64,000 bases of DNA, from the NCBI GenBank assembly GCA_949592205.1, contig CATIUR010000005.1, positions 90,078,777 to 90,142,776 of the forward strand, written 5' to 3'. The notes under the pieces are model-generated. The model did not search any database and was not told the origin of the DNA. It saw only the letters and a program-made list of their open reading frames with translations. This document shows positions 10,851 through 21,753 of the stretch, piece after piece; position 1 is the stretch's first letter, and each line of letters begins with the position of its first letter. The translations under genes and the position numbers were made by a program. This DNA is from Helichrysum umbraculigerum. Lineage: Eukaryota > Streptophyta > Magnoliopsida > Asterales > Asteraceae.

Positions 10851-11166
10851 TGAGGTTATAGTGAACTAGGTTGCATTAGTGGGCCTAGACTACGACCGTT
10901 AGGCAGTATTTCCTTATTAGACATGATTGATTCAGAAATTACAGCATACGACTTTAATTTAACATAGCCTGATCAACTATGTACAATTAAGGAAAGATAA
11001 TGTAAGGTCTGAAATGGTTATGTTGAACGGGAATACACTAGTTGACTCTGACCACGAGAGAACCGGGACTTATACTTGCCTGTGCTGGACACAATAGGCT
11101 ATTATATGGTATATGTATATCTGTATATGATAGGCCTCGCTCATTCGAAACGTTCTTGCCACAGAA
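10851..11166 (+). other. B leader, noncoding part
   Basis: Between the primer site and the first leader ORF I see no gene. The short frame at 11042-11248 has no recognisable feature and overlaps the next ORF. Confidence 0.5.
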
Positions 11167-11541
11167 ATGGCAGACTCACCGGCTAGACAGATTACGCGTA
11201 CTCCATCGTCACTCTCTCGCACACGTCGTAGCCACTCGAAATCCCTAGTGGTTAGACGCACTGGTAGCTCACGCCGAGCTAGCCCCTATGCCAATCCTGC
11301 CACTACTGGTAACACATATACTTTAGCTCGCCATCGAGCAATTGCTCAACAGTGGAGCTGGTTACCTACGGCTATGGCTACTTGGAGGATTGAGGAACAC
11401 ATCGAGATCCCCAATAATATTGAAGGATATTCACCTATGGATCTCTCACCGTATACTCAAGAACCGACACACCACACTGTACCGGTGTTAACCGCTCGCG
11501 TGCATCGGCATGAACGCCGGTTGCACGACAATGGAAACTGA
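11167..11541 (+). CDS. B leader ORF a (unknown, basic N-terminus)
   Basis: A 124-residue frame upstream of gag, beginning MADSPARQITRTPSS. The first 45 residues are rich in Ser and Arg (RTRRSHSKS, RRTGSSRR); the rest is more neutral with a PMDLSPYTQEPTHHT stretch. No family recognised. It overlaps ORF b by 32 nt in another frame, so the two may have been one frame split by an indel. It stays open in the duplicate (32089-32463) with few changes. Leader proteins ahead of gag are not part of canonical gypsy coding; function unknown. Confidence 0.5.
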   Translation: MADSPARQITRTPSSLSRTRRSHSKSLVVRRTGSSRRASPYANPATTGNTYTLARHRAIAQQWSWLPTAMATWRIEEHIEIPNNIEGYSPMDLSPYTQEPTHHTVPVLTARVHRHERRLHDNGN

Positions 11542-11782
11542 ACTTCAAGAAACCCGAGAAAACTGGATGATAACGGCTCAAGGCCGCATTGCACAGATCT
11601 ACCTGGATCAGGAAGATCTATCTGAAACCATTAACCGTACTCACAATCAAGTGGAAGATACCACTCAAACCATGGAGATCGTCCACAATCAAGTTATCGG
11701 CAACCAAAATGAGATCTTCGTCCTGCAATCAAGGTTGCAACAATGTGAAACGCGTCTAAGGGAAACCGAGGACACCCTCTGA
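11510..11782 (+). CDS. B leader ORF b (predicted coiled coil)
   Basis: A 90-residue frame. From METELQETRENW onward it shows heptad-like spacing of hydrophobic residues in a Gln/Glu/Arg-rich sequence (HNQVIGNQNEIFVLQSRLQQ), typical of a coiled coil. It probably continues ORF a through a +1 shift. Duplicate at 32432-32704 is also intact. Possible oligomerisation partner of Gag; this is inference. Confidence 0.5.
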   Translation: MNAGCTTMETELQETRENWMITAQGRIAQIYLDQEDLSETINRTHNQVEDTTQTMEIVHNQVIGNQNEIFVLQSRLQQCETRLRETEDTL

Positions 11783-12003
11783 ATGGTTAGCAGACTTTCA
11801 GAATCTGTGGACCATCTCACCGCACTACTACCTCAACTCAATCTATGTCAGAATTAGCTTAGGCTGAATCTGTACTCTATTAAGCTTTCGTAGGACCTAT
11901 GTAATTCGACCGGGTGTAACAATTCCCGGTACCTTTGTAAAACGTCTAAATCTGTAACTTTTAGAACTCGTAACTCAAAATTGGCTACTATCTGTTAGAT
12001 TCG
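11783..12003 (+). other. B leader end and A target site
   Basis: Noncoding. Its last five bases, ATTCG (11999-12003), are the target-site duplication of element A. The partner ATTCG is at 57689-57693, after which B continues. Confidence 0.85.
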
Positions 12004-12295
12004 TGATGTTGGCTTATGAAAGCGCGTCTTGTTTTACAATTTATAAATAGAAATACCTAATAAATACTTTCAAGCAACCAGGCAAGAATACCCGATCAAT
12101 TGTAAATATAGACTTGGTAAGTCAGATTCGAACACAGGGAAAAGGTGGAATATTTAAAATAGAAATTAACACTTAACTAGAAAGCAATAAATATGGGGGG
12201 CGTTTTAGTTCCGTACGAACATTTGTTTAGAAAACATTTAATTTAAACTAAACTAACTTAAATAAATACTTTTTAAATTAAAATAATAAATAAAT
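12004..12295 (-). repeat. A 3' LTR, copy 1, left piece
   Basis: Starts TGATGTTGGCTTATG and matches 56118-56409. It is interrupted by E1 after TAAAT (12291-12295) and continues at 25195. With the right piece it forms the 3' LTR of element A in duplication copy 1. Confidence 0.9.
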
Positions 12296-13474
12296 TGTGA
12301 CACTCCTCCAAATTAGGTATATAATTATACTTAATTACATGCATTTCTTACGCTAATTCCCTGCATTTGTTTTAAACTAAACCTATGATGTGATATGAGT
12401 CTAGCGAGCCCAAAACAATAATACAAAAAGAATTACATGATACGTAGTATTTATAAATTACGTACGAACGCATCGGAACGAAGCCGACAAAAATAAATAA
12501 CAAAAGTTGGTGATATGAAATAATTAATAATTCGATTATTAATTACGAGTATTTATATATCTATAACATATAGATAAAATGGTTTAATTATACGTTTAAC
12601 ATAAAACGTATTATATAACGAACAGAAACAATTCTAAAACATACCTAAAAGGTCAAAATCTGAAAAGTGTTATTTTTCTAGTACGTTTTAAAGTATTTAG
12701 AACATTACTTCGAAATATGAATTCGAAACTCAACCGAAATTTGGCGCTCAAATGGAAGTGCGCAGTAAAATGTACAAAATGTACAACTACTAAAAATAAT
12801 GATAACCTCATTATTCTGAAAATATATTACGAACCAGGAGAGCATCTACAAAATAAAAATATAAAATGTTAAATTTTATATTGCTATAATTATACCCGTA
12901 CTCGAAATTGAGGTACCAAAAATGGCACCTAACATCAATAATGCAGGAGACAGATTGATTTTAAAACCATACTCCCGCCCCATTTCTTCTGTGATCTTCG
13001 ACACCTACACACACACACCAAACACCTTCACCATCTATCATTTTTCTTTCTCCTTCTTCACTAAGTAAAGATCACAGAGGCAACAACATCAGGAAGTGAA
13101 GCAGAGGCACAACATCACCATCATCACCATCGACATATCATCATCTCCACCATCTAAATCACTTTGTAAGAAACCTTGAATCTATGATTTCTTTGTTTAA
13201 ATTTCGTGTTATAACTTGCCTTCATGTCATAATCTATATCTATAACACATAAATATGAAAGATTGATGAGTGATTCTTGAAAATGAGTTTGAGAGACCAA
13301 AACCATAAAACTAAAATCGATTGGTGAAAACTTGTTAAAAACGTGATATTAAGTTGTTAAAATGTTGTACTATGATGATATAAATGTTTAGAATTGATGG
13401 ATGAAAGATTAAAATCGAAAAACCATCGTATTAATATGCAAACGACTCGAACAGAACCTGGAAAAAAAAACATG

Positions 13475-13711
13475 AGGACGCGGCGTGTCCTAGGACTACG
13501 CGGCGCGTCCTTTGTAAACTTATGATCCACGTGGTGTGTCCATGTACCACGCGGTGTGTACATCTCGAACTCATAGTACACGGCGCGTATAAATAGTACG
13601 CGGTGCGTACTTTGCATATATATTGTACACGGTGCGTCCTTATGGACGCGGTGCGTTCTTTGTAAAATTAATAGTACGCGGTGCGTACTAAAGAACACGG
13701 CGCGTACTACT
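13475..13711 (+). repeat. GC-rich palindrome array in E1 LTR
   Basis: About ten palindromes with centre CGG(C/T)G and arms that vary together, e.g. GGACGCGGCGTGTCC and GTACGCGGTGCGTAC. Also at about 22932-23169 and 34396-34632. Confidence 0.8.
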
Positions 13712-14563
13712 TCTTGTTGTAGCCCTCTGAGTCTCGGTCGTTTCGCCAGCTTGATCGCCCAAATCCGAGTCCGTATGAGAGAGTTATGGCCAAAACGGTG
13801 CAACATAGCTAAATCTGAAAACATTAACATTATATATATATCTATATATATATATACAAAACGACATTTTCGGATTAACCATAAAACACAATGAGTATTG
13901 GAACGAGTACGATAAATATATATGTTTAACATGGTTTACAAACGTTTATATATATATATATACGACAAAACTTTATACGGTTATTATAATCGTTAAAACT
14001 CGATTCGAAATCATTAACAATGATTTAATTAAACGTATACAATTATTTTGGAAACTTGACGATATTTATTTTATGAACGGAAATATACGACTAATGAAAG
14101 GTAACGATTTATATATGTATACGGACTTATGAAAAGGGTATGACATATACATTGAGACAAAACGGAAATTACATTGTAACAAGTGAGACTTGTGTTTTGG
14201 AAACCTAAACTACAAACTATTTATATATATGATATAAGTATATGTATGTGAACGAGACATACGAACAATACTTGGATAATATTATATATTTCCAACAACA
14301 ATCATCAACGAAATACACAAACCTAAGAAATTGATAATTTCTTCAAACGAATGAACTATTAACATAAGTAAACAAAGTACTTATAGTTAATACATTGTTG
14401 TGTATAGGTTGACTACGTTTGGGCTTCGTTATCTTATCTCGCTAGCATTCACATCCGAGCACTCACAGTGAGTTCACAAACCCCTTTTCAATGTTTTAAT
14501 GTTTTAAAACCTCGGGGTGGAAAACATAGAAATCGTATGTATAATTGCATGCGACAACTGTTT

Positions 14564-14738
14564 AAATACTTGAAGTATTTACTTAAACTATTGATGAAAT
14601 GCGATTTCATGCTATGATTGATTAAATACGGTATGTATTTGCTTGAACTGTTTATGAAGGGGTACTTCATACTTGAACTGTTTGTGAAAGGGTATTTCAC
14701 ACAACTATTTGAACTGTGTTTTATGAAAGGTTTTCATA
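14564..14738 (+). repeat. Array of six short hairpins in E1 LTR
   Basis: Perfect stems at 14564-14580 (AAATACT/AGTATTT), 14594-14610 (ATGAAAT/ATTTCAT), 14624-14640, 14653-14671 (TATGAAG/CTTCATA), 14684-14700 and 14722-14738 (TATGAAA/TTTCATA). Several are separated by TTGAACTGT. Stem sequences differ but pairing is kept. Confidence 0.75.
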
Positions 14739-15049
14739 ACTATTTTGGGAATTTAGGCAACGAATCTTGGTACAGATCTAGGCTGAACGATGTAGTGCAT
14801 AAAAGACCTTATGGCTACAGACTATAACCATTAGCTAGGTGACTCTAGCCACTGAGTATACGGATAGTACTATCGCCGTGACGACCCTCCTACGGTTTTG
14901 GGAGCATATACTTACATGTCCTACTTGGCAAACAACAACAGATTCGGGTCGTGGTTTGGTTATAGGGTTAGGTCGTGTTACCTTACTCGACAGGTTTATC
15001 TCACCTTTCGAGGGATCACCGTCTAAATATTCCCACAAAACTACTGTTT

Positions 15050-15287
15050 AGGAAGTGATTTCCTACGTACACTGATTTGGAAATGTTAATCTTTATTTAG
15101 GTTAACCTGTGTTTCCTACTACAATTACAACTGATTTGGAAATGTTATTTTATTGAAATAACTTGTGTTTCCTACTAAGTGAACAACTATTATTTGGAAA
15201 TGTTATATATACTCAAATAACCTGTGTTTCCTACTGATAACTGATTGGAAATGTTATTCTAAAATGATTAACTTGTGTTTCCTACAC
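15050..15287 (+). repeat. Tandem GGAAATGTTA...TTTCCTAC hairpin repeats
   Basis: Four units of about 52-60 bp plus a short leading one. Each begins GGAAATGTTA and ends TAAC(T/C)TGTGTTTCCTAC, so its ends can pair (GGAAA/TTTCC, TTA/TAA). Repeated in the other E1 LTRs near 24513-24750 and 35976-36213. Confidence 0.75.
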
Positions 15288-15736
15288 TACATACAAACCT
15301 GTGAATTCACTCAACAATTTTGTTGACGATTTACTCTATGTTTTTCAGGGAATTAGCAGCGTAAGTAAGATTTGCATGCATATCAGTACGGACTACCCTG
15401 GACTTGTTAGGATGCCACTACTTTTGGGGACACTTGGATTTCCTCTGTATAACTGCAACTATTGCAGTCATACCTATGAAATCTACTTTTGATATTATGT
15501 ATTTTATGAAATACTGATTTCAACTACTACTATTACTGTTACTACTTTTTAAGTGGTAACCTTTTGTAAAACTTTAACTAATGGCATCTTAATCTATTTC
15601 GTTCTGCGATAACCATATGCTCTGAGTATGTATGTATATGTTGGTTGTTTTACTGCTCGCACCTCCGTCACGTCACTATGCTTCCGCAAACCACTCTATG
15701 TAATTGTAATTACCGTTTGGCGGGGTGTGACAGACT

Positions 15737-15748
15737 TGGTATCAGAGC
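15737..15748 (+). promoter_or_regulatory. Primer binding site of E1 (tRNA-iMet)
   Basis: TGGTATCAGAGC four bases after the 5' LTR end. Confidence 0.93.
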
Positions 15749-15903
15749 CATTGGTTATAGCGAACTAGCTGTCTTTAAGTGACTTGGAACCTTAGAGACC
15801 TAGACTATAGCCTTGGCTAGAACATTTGTGCATTCATGCATACATACGTTTGCATACAACTAACTTATGACCGACACGTCACACACAAATCTTTTGTCTC
15901 AAC

Positions 15904-16456
15904 ATGTCGAGACAAGCACCTATTTACATCTCCGATTCGGATGAGGAGCCTACAGACTAAAAATTTGTTCCTGCATTCTATAGAACAACTGAATTGGAAA
16001 ATGGCAGACTTTACTACAAATGGATTCTCATCAGATGATGACATAATCAGCGATGAGCAGATCCAATACACATATGTTGAAACAGAAATCGTTCCAATAG
16101 TGGAATTAGTGGATGAGGAAATTGAAAACCACCATTTCGGCGTGGTTGACATAGAAGAGTACGAAAGGGTACGAGACCAAGCTGAAGGATTGAATGGTCA
16201 AAATTGGGAGCTTGCGTTCAAATGTAGGAACTATGAGTTAGAGTTGAAAATTTTAAAGAGGCCTATGTTTGTCCGAGTTAAGGATAAAATTCGTTTCTGG
16301 AAGAAAGTAGCTAGTGATCGCAAGAAAAGAGTCAAGTCATGGATCAAGCGTTTGTGCAAAGGCTCAACTGAGAATGATCTGGGCTATTTCCCGACTCTGC
16401 GATACAAGGCTATGCTAGAAACACGCTACTTCTCTCCCAATCAAAACCAGGAGTAA
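15904..16456 (+). pseudogene. E1 leader ORF (unknown, upstream of gag)
   Basis: A frame starting MSRQAPIYISDSDEEPTD at 15904 stops at 15960. A second open frame, best start MADFTTNGFSSDDDI at 16001, runs to 16456 (151 residues). The two probably formed one protein before a frameshift. It has an acidic N-terminal half and a basic C-terminal half (RVKDKIRFWKKVASDRKKRVKSWIKR). I recognise no domain. Like B, E1 thus has an extra frame between primer site and gag; role unknown. Confidence 0.5.
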
Positions 16457-17106
16457 AAGTGAAGAGATCTGCGCTACGACACAGAACATAGCTAAAGATA
16501 GCTTAATAGTGACTTAACGAAGAACTGTCGTAGGAATATAACCATTTTGTTAGATCTATGTATAGCTAAGTTAAGTATAACTAGTACTGTATTAACTTGT
16601 GGTGTACTGAAAACACCTATCAGATGGATAAGGAAGATTCCATCAAGCTTTGTACGAAACCATGTACGAATGTTTTCACCTAACATATGATATGAAGTAT
16701 GTTTAGTTTATACCTCGTAACTTTTACATTATTATCGACTGGAGTGTCCTACTTACATTGTATGCCCGTGTTAGAACGAAAAACAATCTGTAACCACTTG
16801 TAATCATTCCTTGTGAACCCTGAAACATATTGCATCTTGATGATTGATTTTCTTGAGAACCTTTGAAATTAACGGTGCTAAACGACAATGAAAAGAAATA
16901 TGTATTTGACATTATATAATGACGCCTGGCCAACGTGATTATATCATATTAAATACATATGGGTGTTTCAAAGTCGTGAGACACGTGTTGTACAACCTCA
17001 TTCTTAAACCTTCAAGCTATTATTGTCTATTAAATGTGAATCCTTGATCTGTTCACATTCACTATCTCGATATTAACACTCTGCATTTTCATCTCAGAGT
17101 TGAACT
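16457..17106 (+). other. E1 leader between leader ORF and gag
   Basis: 650 bp AT-rich, no supported gene. Short frames on both strands show no family feature. Confidence 0.5.
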
Positions 17107-20100
17107 ATGCCTCCCAAACGAAGAGTTACTAGGAACAGCCAACGAACGGCTACACCTGTGAACCCTGAAACCACACCACCACCGAATCATGAAGAAACCA
17201 CTGAACAAATGATTGCGAGGCGTATAGCGGAAGGAATTGCCCAGTATGAGGCAAGCCGCAACCGCGATCAGGTAGTAAATGACAGTGGAACAACCCCTAT
17301 TAACACTGAGACGGTTGTGAATACCCGCCGAGGGTGTTCATATAAGACATTCCAGGCTTGTAAGCCACCTTCTTTCTGTGGCACCGAGGGTGCTATCGGT
17401 GTCATACACTGGATAGAAAAGATGGATTCTGTGTTGGACATAAGTGATTGTCTCCCATACATTGCAGTGAAATATGTCGCCTGCACCTTAGCTGATAAAG
17501 CTTTGACTTGGTGGAACAGTCAAGTCCAATCAATGGGACGACCAGCTGCCTACTCCATGACATGGGAGACGTTGAAGCGTATGATGTTAGAGGAATTCTG
17601 CCCTCGAAGTGAGCTGCAGAAAATTGAAACTGAACTGTGGAACATTGCTATGATTGGGGCTGATGTTACTGGCTATACAACCAGGTTCTAGGAACTAGCA
17701 CGTTTAGTGCCACATATGGTGACACCAGAGTATAAGCGTATCGAACGCTACATATATGGTCTAGCACCACAAATCCGCAGTCTAGTGACATCGTCCAAAC
17801 CGGACACTTTCAGGAGTGCTGTTACATTAGCACAGAGTCTGACCGATGAGGCGGTCAGGATGGGGACAATGACTAAGAAAGCTGTGTCGGGAAAAAGTGA
17901 ACCAAACAGTACTGATGTTAGTAGTTCTGGTGGTGGAAAGCAAAAGTGGAATGGTAGTGGTGCTGACCGTCAGGATCAGCAAAACAAGAAACATTCTGGG
18001 AATGCGAAAGCATATGTTACCACCACTACCGAATCGAAACCATACCTGGGTAACAAACCCAAATGTGATAAGTGCAACCGACACCACGAAGGTGGGTGTG
18101 GGTATTGTGGAAACTATAAGGCATGGGGACATAAGACCCGAGACTGTAAAACCAACCCTCCCCCACGGGCAAACACTGAGCGTCAAAACCAGGGGTGTTT
18201 TGAATGTGGTGAGCAAGGACACTACCGTAACCGCTGCCCTAAGCTCAACAACAACAACCAAAACTGCAACAACAACAACCGCGGTAACAACAATAACCGA
18301 TCCAACAACATCAACAATCAACTGGCTCAAAGAAGGGCATTCGTAATCGGAGCACAGGAGGCACGCCAGGACCCTAACACCGTCACTGGTACGTTTCTTG
18401 TAAACAACCATTATGCCTCTGTGTTAATTGATTCGGGTGCTGATTTAAGTTTTGTGTCTACTGAGTTTAGACCACTATTAGAACTTGAATCACGTAAGTT
18501 AGATAACAAGTATACTATAGAGTTAGCCGATGGTGAGTTAATCGAATCAGGAGAAATAGTACCGGGATGTACGTTGGAGTTAGAAGGTCATCTCTTCGAA
18601 ATAGACTTGCTACCGGTTAAGCTGGGAAGTTTTGACATTGTAGTCGGTATGGATTGGTTATCTAAGAACCGTGCCGAGATCATATGTCATGATAAGATGG
18701 TTCGCTTACCGTTACCGACAGGAGAAACTTTAGTGATTCATGGTGAGAAACGAAAGAGTGCCACAAAAATGATTTCGTGCTTGAAGGCCAGTAAGTATCT
18801 CCGAAAGGGGTACCAAGCATTTTTGGCACACGTTGTAGAAAAGAAACCCGAGGAGCGACGTATATACGATGTACCCATTGTACGCGACTATCCAGGAGTG
18901 TTTCCTGATGAGTTGCCGGGGTTGCCATCCCCACGACAAGTTGAGTTTCACATTGATCTGGTGCCAGGAGCCGCACCTATCGCCCGTGCACCGTATCGTC
19001 TAGCTCCCTCGGAAATGCAGGAGTTGTCTACACAGCTGCAAGAACTTCTAGACTTGAGATTCATCCGTCCGAGCTTTTCACCTTGGGGAGCTCCGGTTCT
19101 GTTTGTTAAGAAAAAGGATGGATCTATGCGGATGTGCATCGATTACCGAGAACTGAACAAGGTAACTATCAAGAACCGATACCCGTTACCACGCATTGAC
19201 GATCTGTTTGATCAACTGCAAGGGTCAAGTGATTATTCAAAAATTGACCTACGATCTGGTTACCATCAACTTAAGGTACGAGAAGAGGATGTACCGAAAA
19301 CTGCTTTTAGGACTCGTTACGGTCACTACGAGTTTCTAGTCATGCATTTTGGGCTGACCAACGCACCAGCAGTATTCATGGATTTGATGAACAGGGTATG
19401 CAAACCCTATCTGGATAAATTCGTCATCGTGTTTATTGACGACATCTTGGTGTACTCACGAACGAAGGAGGATCATGAACAACATTTGAAACTTGTTCTC
19501 GAACTACTGCAAAAAGAGAAGCTTTATGCAAAGTTCTCTAAGTGCGAATTTTGGATGCGAGAGGTTCATTTCCTTGGTCATGTGATAAACGACAAGGGAA
19601 TTCACGTAGACCCGTCCAAAATTGAGGCGATTAACAACTGGGAAGCGCCAAAGACCCCAACTGAGGTACGAAAATTTCTTGGTCTAGCTGGCTATTACAG
19701 GCGATTCATCGCAAACTTTTCAAAGATAGCCCAGCCACTTACCACATTAACTAAAAAGACAAGAAATTTGAGTGGAATGAGAAGCAAGAGAATGCATTCC
19801 AACTATTAAAACAGAAACTGAGCAGCGCACCCATACTCTCACTACCCGAAGGAGTGGATAACTTTGTTGTTTACTGTGATGCGTCGCATCAGGGATTGGG
19901 TTGCGTACTGATGCAAAACGAAAAGGTCATTGCTTATGCATCACGATAACTAAAAGTGCATGAGAAAAACTATACGACTCACGATTTGGAATTGGGAGCC
20001 GTTGTTTTTGCACTAAAGATCTGGAGACACTACCTATACGGTACAAAGTGTACGATCTTCACTGATCATAAGAGCCTACAACATATATTCGACCAGAAAG

Positions 20101-21719
20101 AACTTAACATGAGACAACGACGTTGGGTCGAATTACTTAACGATTACGACTGTGAAATAAAGTATCACCCGGGTAAAGCTAACGTTGTAGCAGATGCCCT
20201 GAGTCGTAAGGAACGAATCAAACCCCGAAGAGTTCGAGCCTTGGGATTGACAATCCACTCGACTCTCATTACTCAAATCTGTGAAGCTCAAGAACTTGCT
20301 TTCACTCATGAACGTCTTAAGGATGAATCCTTAAAAGGAATGGAAAAACAACTCGAGAAAAAGGACAACGGGGTGTTGTACTTTATGAATCGAATTTGGG
20401 TACCACGCTTGGATGAGTTACGCAAACTGATTTTGGACGAGGCTCATAAGTCCAACTACTCAATACATCCTGGTGCAGACAAGATGTACCATGACTTGAA
20501 AAGTTTCTAATGGTGGCCTGGGATGAAACGTGACATTGCCACCTACGTTAGCAAATGCTTAACTTGCTCGAAGGTAAAGGTTGAATACCAAAAGCCGTCT
20601 GGGCTTTTGCAACAGCCTGAGTTGCCCAAATGGAAATGGGAGCAAATAACAATGGACTTCATTACGAAGTTACCTAGAACGGCATCGGGAGCAAATGCCA
20701 TATGGGTGATTGTCGATCGATTGACGAAATCAGCCCACTTTCTCGCTATTAAGGAAACGGATGGAATGGAGAAACTAGCTAAAATTTATATTAAAGAGGT
20801 TGTTTCTCGGCATGGTGTGCCACTATCCATCATCTCTGATAGAGATGCACGATTCACTTCTTGCTTTTGGCAAACATTACAACAGGCATTGGGTACTCGA
20901 CTCGATATGAGTACTGCCTACCACCCACAGACTGACGGTCAAAGTGAGCGAACAATACAGACGCTCGAAGACTTGTTGCGAGCATGTGTGATAGACTTTG
21001 GAGGTAACTGGGATACCCACCTACCTCTAGCTGAATTTTTGTATAACAACAGTTATCACACGAGTATACAGATGGCACCATTTGAGGCGTTATATGGACG
21101 CAAGTGCCGATCACCACTCTGTTGGGCAGAGTTGGACGACAGACAACTATCTGGACCCGAACTTGTCCAGGAAACCACTGACAAAATAACTCAAGTATTG
21201 AGCCGACTGAAAGCGGCACGAGATCGACAAAAGAGCTACGTTGATAACCTCCGTAAACCTCTTGAGTTTCAAGTAGGAGACAAGGTCCTACTCAAAGTAT
21301 CTCCCTTGAAAGGAGTAGCACGATTTGGCAAACGAGGAAAGCTGAACCCACGATACATCGGACCGTTTGAAATCCTTGCTAGGGTTGGTCCTGTCGCTTA
21401 TAAGCTCAAACTACCGCAAGAGCTTAGTAGCATACACGATACTTTCCACGTTAGCAACCTCAAAAAGTGTCTTTCTGATGAAACGCTTATTATTCCTCCT
21501 GACGAAGTCTTCATTGACTCAAAACTTAACTTTGTGTAGGAACCTGTTGAAGTTATGGATTCTAAAACGCAGAAACTTCGACACAAAGGAATCAAACTGG
21601 TTAAAGTTCGTTGGAACTCGAAACATGGCCCAGAGTTTACCTGGGAACGAGAGGATGAAATACGAAAGAAATACCCCAACCTATTTGAGAGCGTGACCGA
21701 GACTCACGGCTCGACTTAA
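17107..21719 (+). pseudogene. E1 gag-pol polyprotein (Gag, PR, RT, RNase H, INT, chromodomain)
   Basis: One polyprotein frame. Gag starts MPPKRRVTRNSQ; the retrotransposon-gag core includes KALTWWNSQV. Two zinc knuckles follow: the first reads CGN-Y-KAWGHKTRDC, its second Cys replaced by Tyr; the second, CFECGEQGHYRNRC, is intact. Protease LIDSGADLSF; RT FVIVFIDDILVYS; RNase H DHKSLQHIF and ADALSRK; integrase HX7H, CLTC, and the D,D,E residues in MDFITKLP, SDRDARF and DGQSERTIQTLED; then GPFEIL...HVSNLKK and a chromodomain-like tail VKVRWNSKHGPEFTWE. Defects: TAG 17689-17691 (for Gln), 1-nt deletion near 19762, TAA 19947-19949 (for Gln), TAA 20508-20510 (for Tyr), TAG 21537-21539 (for Glu). 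Natural stop TAA at 21717-21719. Confidence 0.93.
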
Positions 21720-21739
21720 ATCTCGGGACGAGATTTCAC

Positions 21740-21753
21740 TAACGGGGGGAGAA
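21740..21753 (+). promoter_or_regulatory. E1 polypurine tract
   Basis: AACGGGGGGAGAA directly precedes the 3' LTR at 21754. The preceding CGGGACGAGATTTC motif is commonly seen just after pol in this clade. Confidence 0.85.

Larger units (their letters stand above)
12296..15732 (+). repeat. E1 5' LTR
   Basis: 3437 bp, TGTGACACTCC to GGGGTGTGACA. It contains three arrays of inverted repeats: GC-rich palindromes (13475-13711), six A/T-rich hairpins (14564-14738) and four long imperfect hairpins (15050-15287). A block at 13713-13797 is shared with the LTR of element D. The 191-residue minus-strand frame at 13357-13932 is conserved in all LTR copies only because they are recent. Confidence 0.93.

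Noticed and set aside
11070..11261. Minus-strand frame antisense to B leader ORF a
   Set aside because: Shadow frame with no features.
13357..13932. 191-residue minus-strand frame present in all three E1 LTR copies
   Set aside because: It spans the palindrome array and AT repeats, has no domain, and is similar only because the LTRs are recent copies.
17827..18411. 194-residue minus-strand frame over E1 gag
   Set aside because: Shadow of the Asn-rich and zinc-knuckle part of gag.
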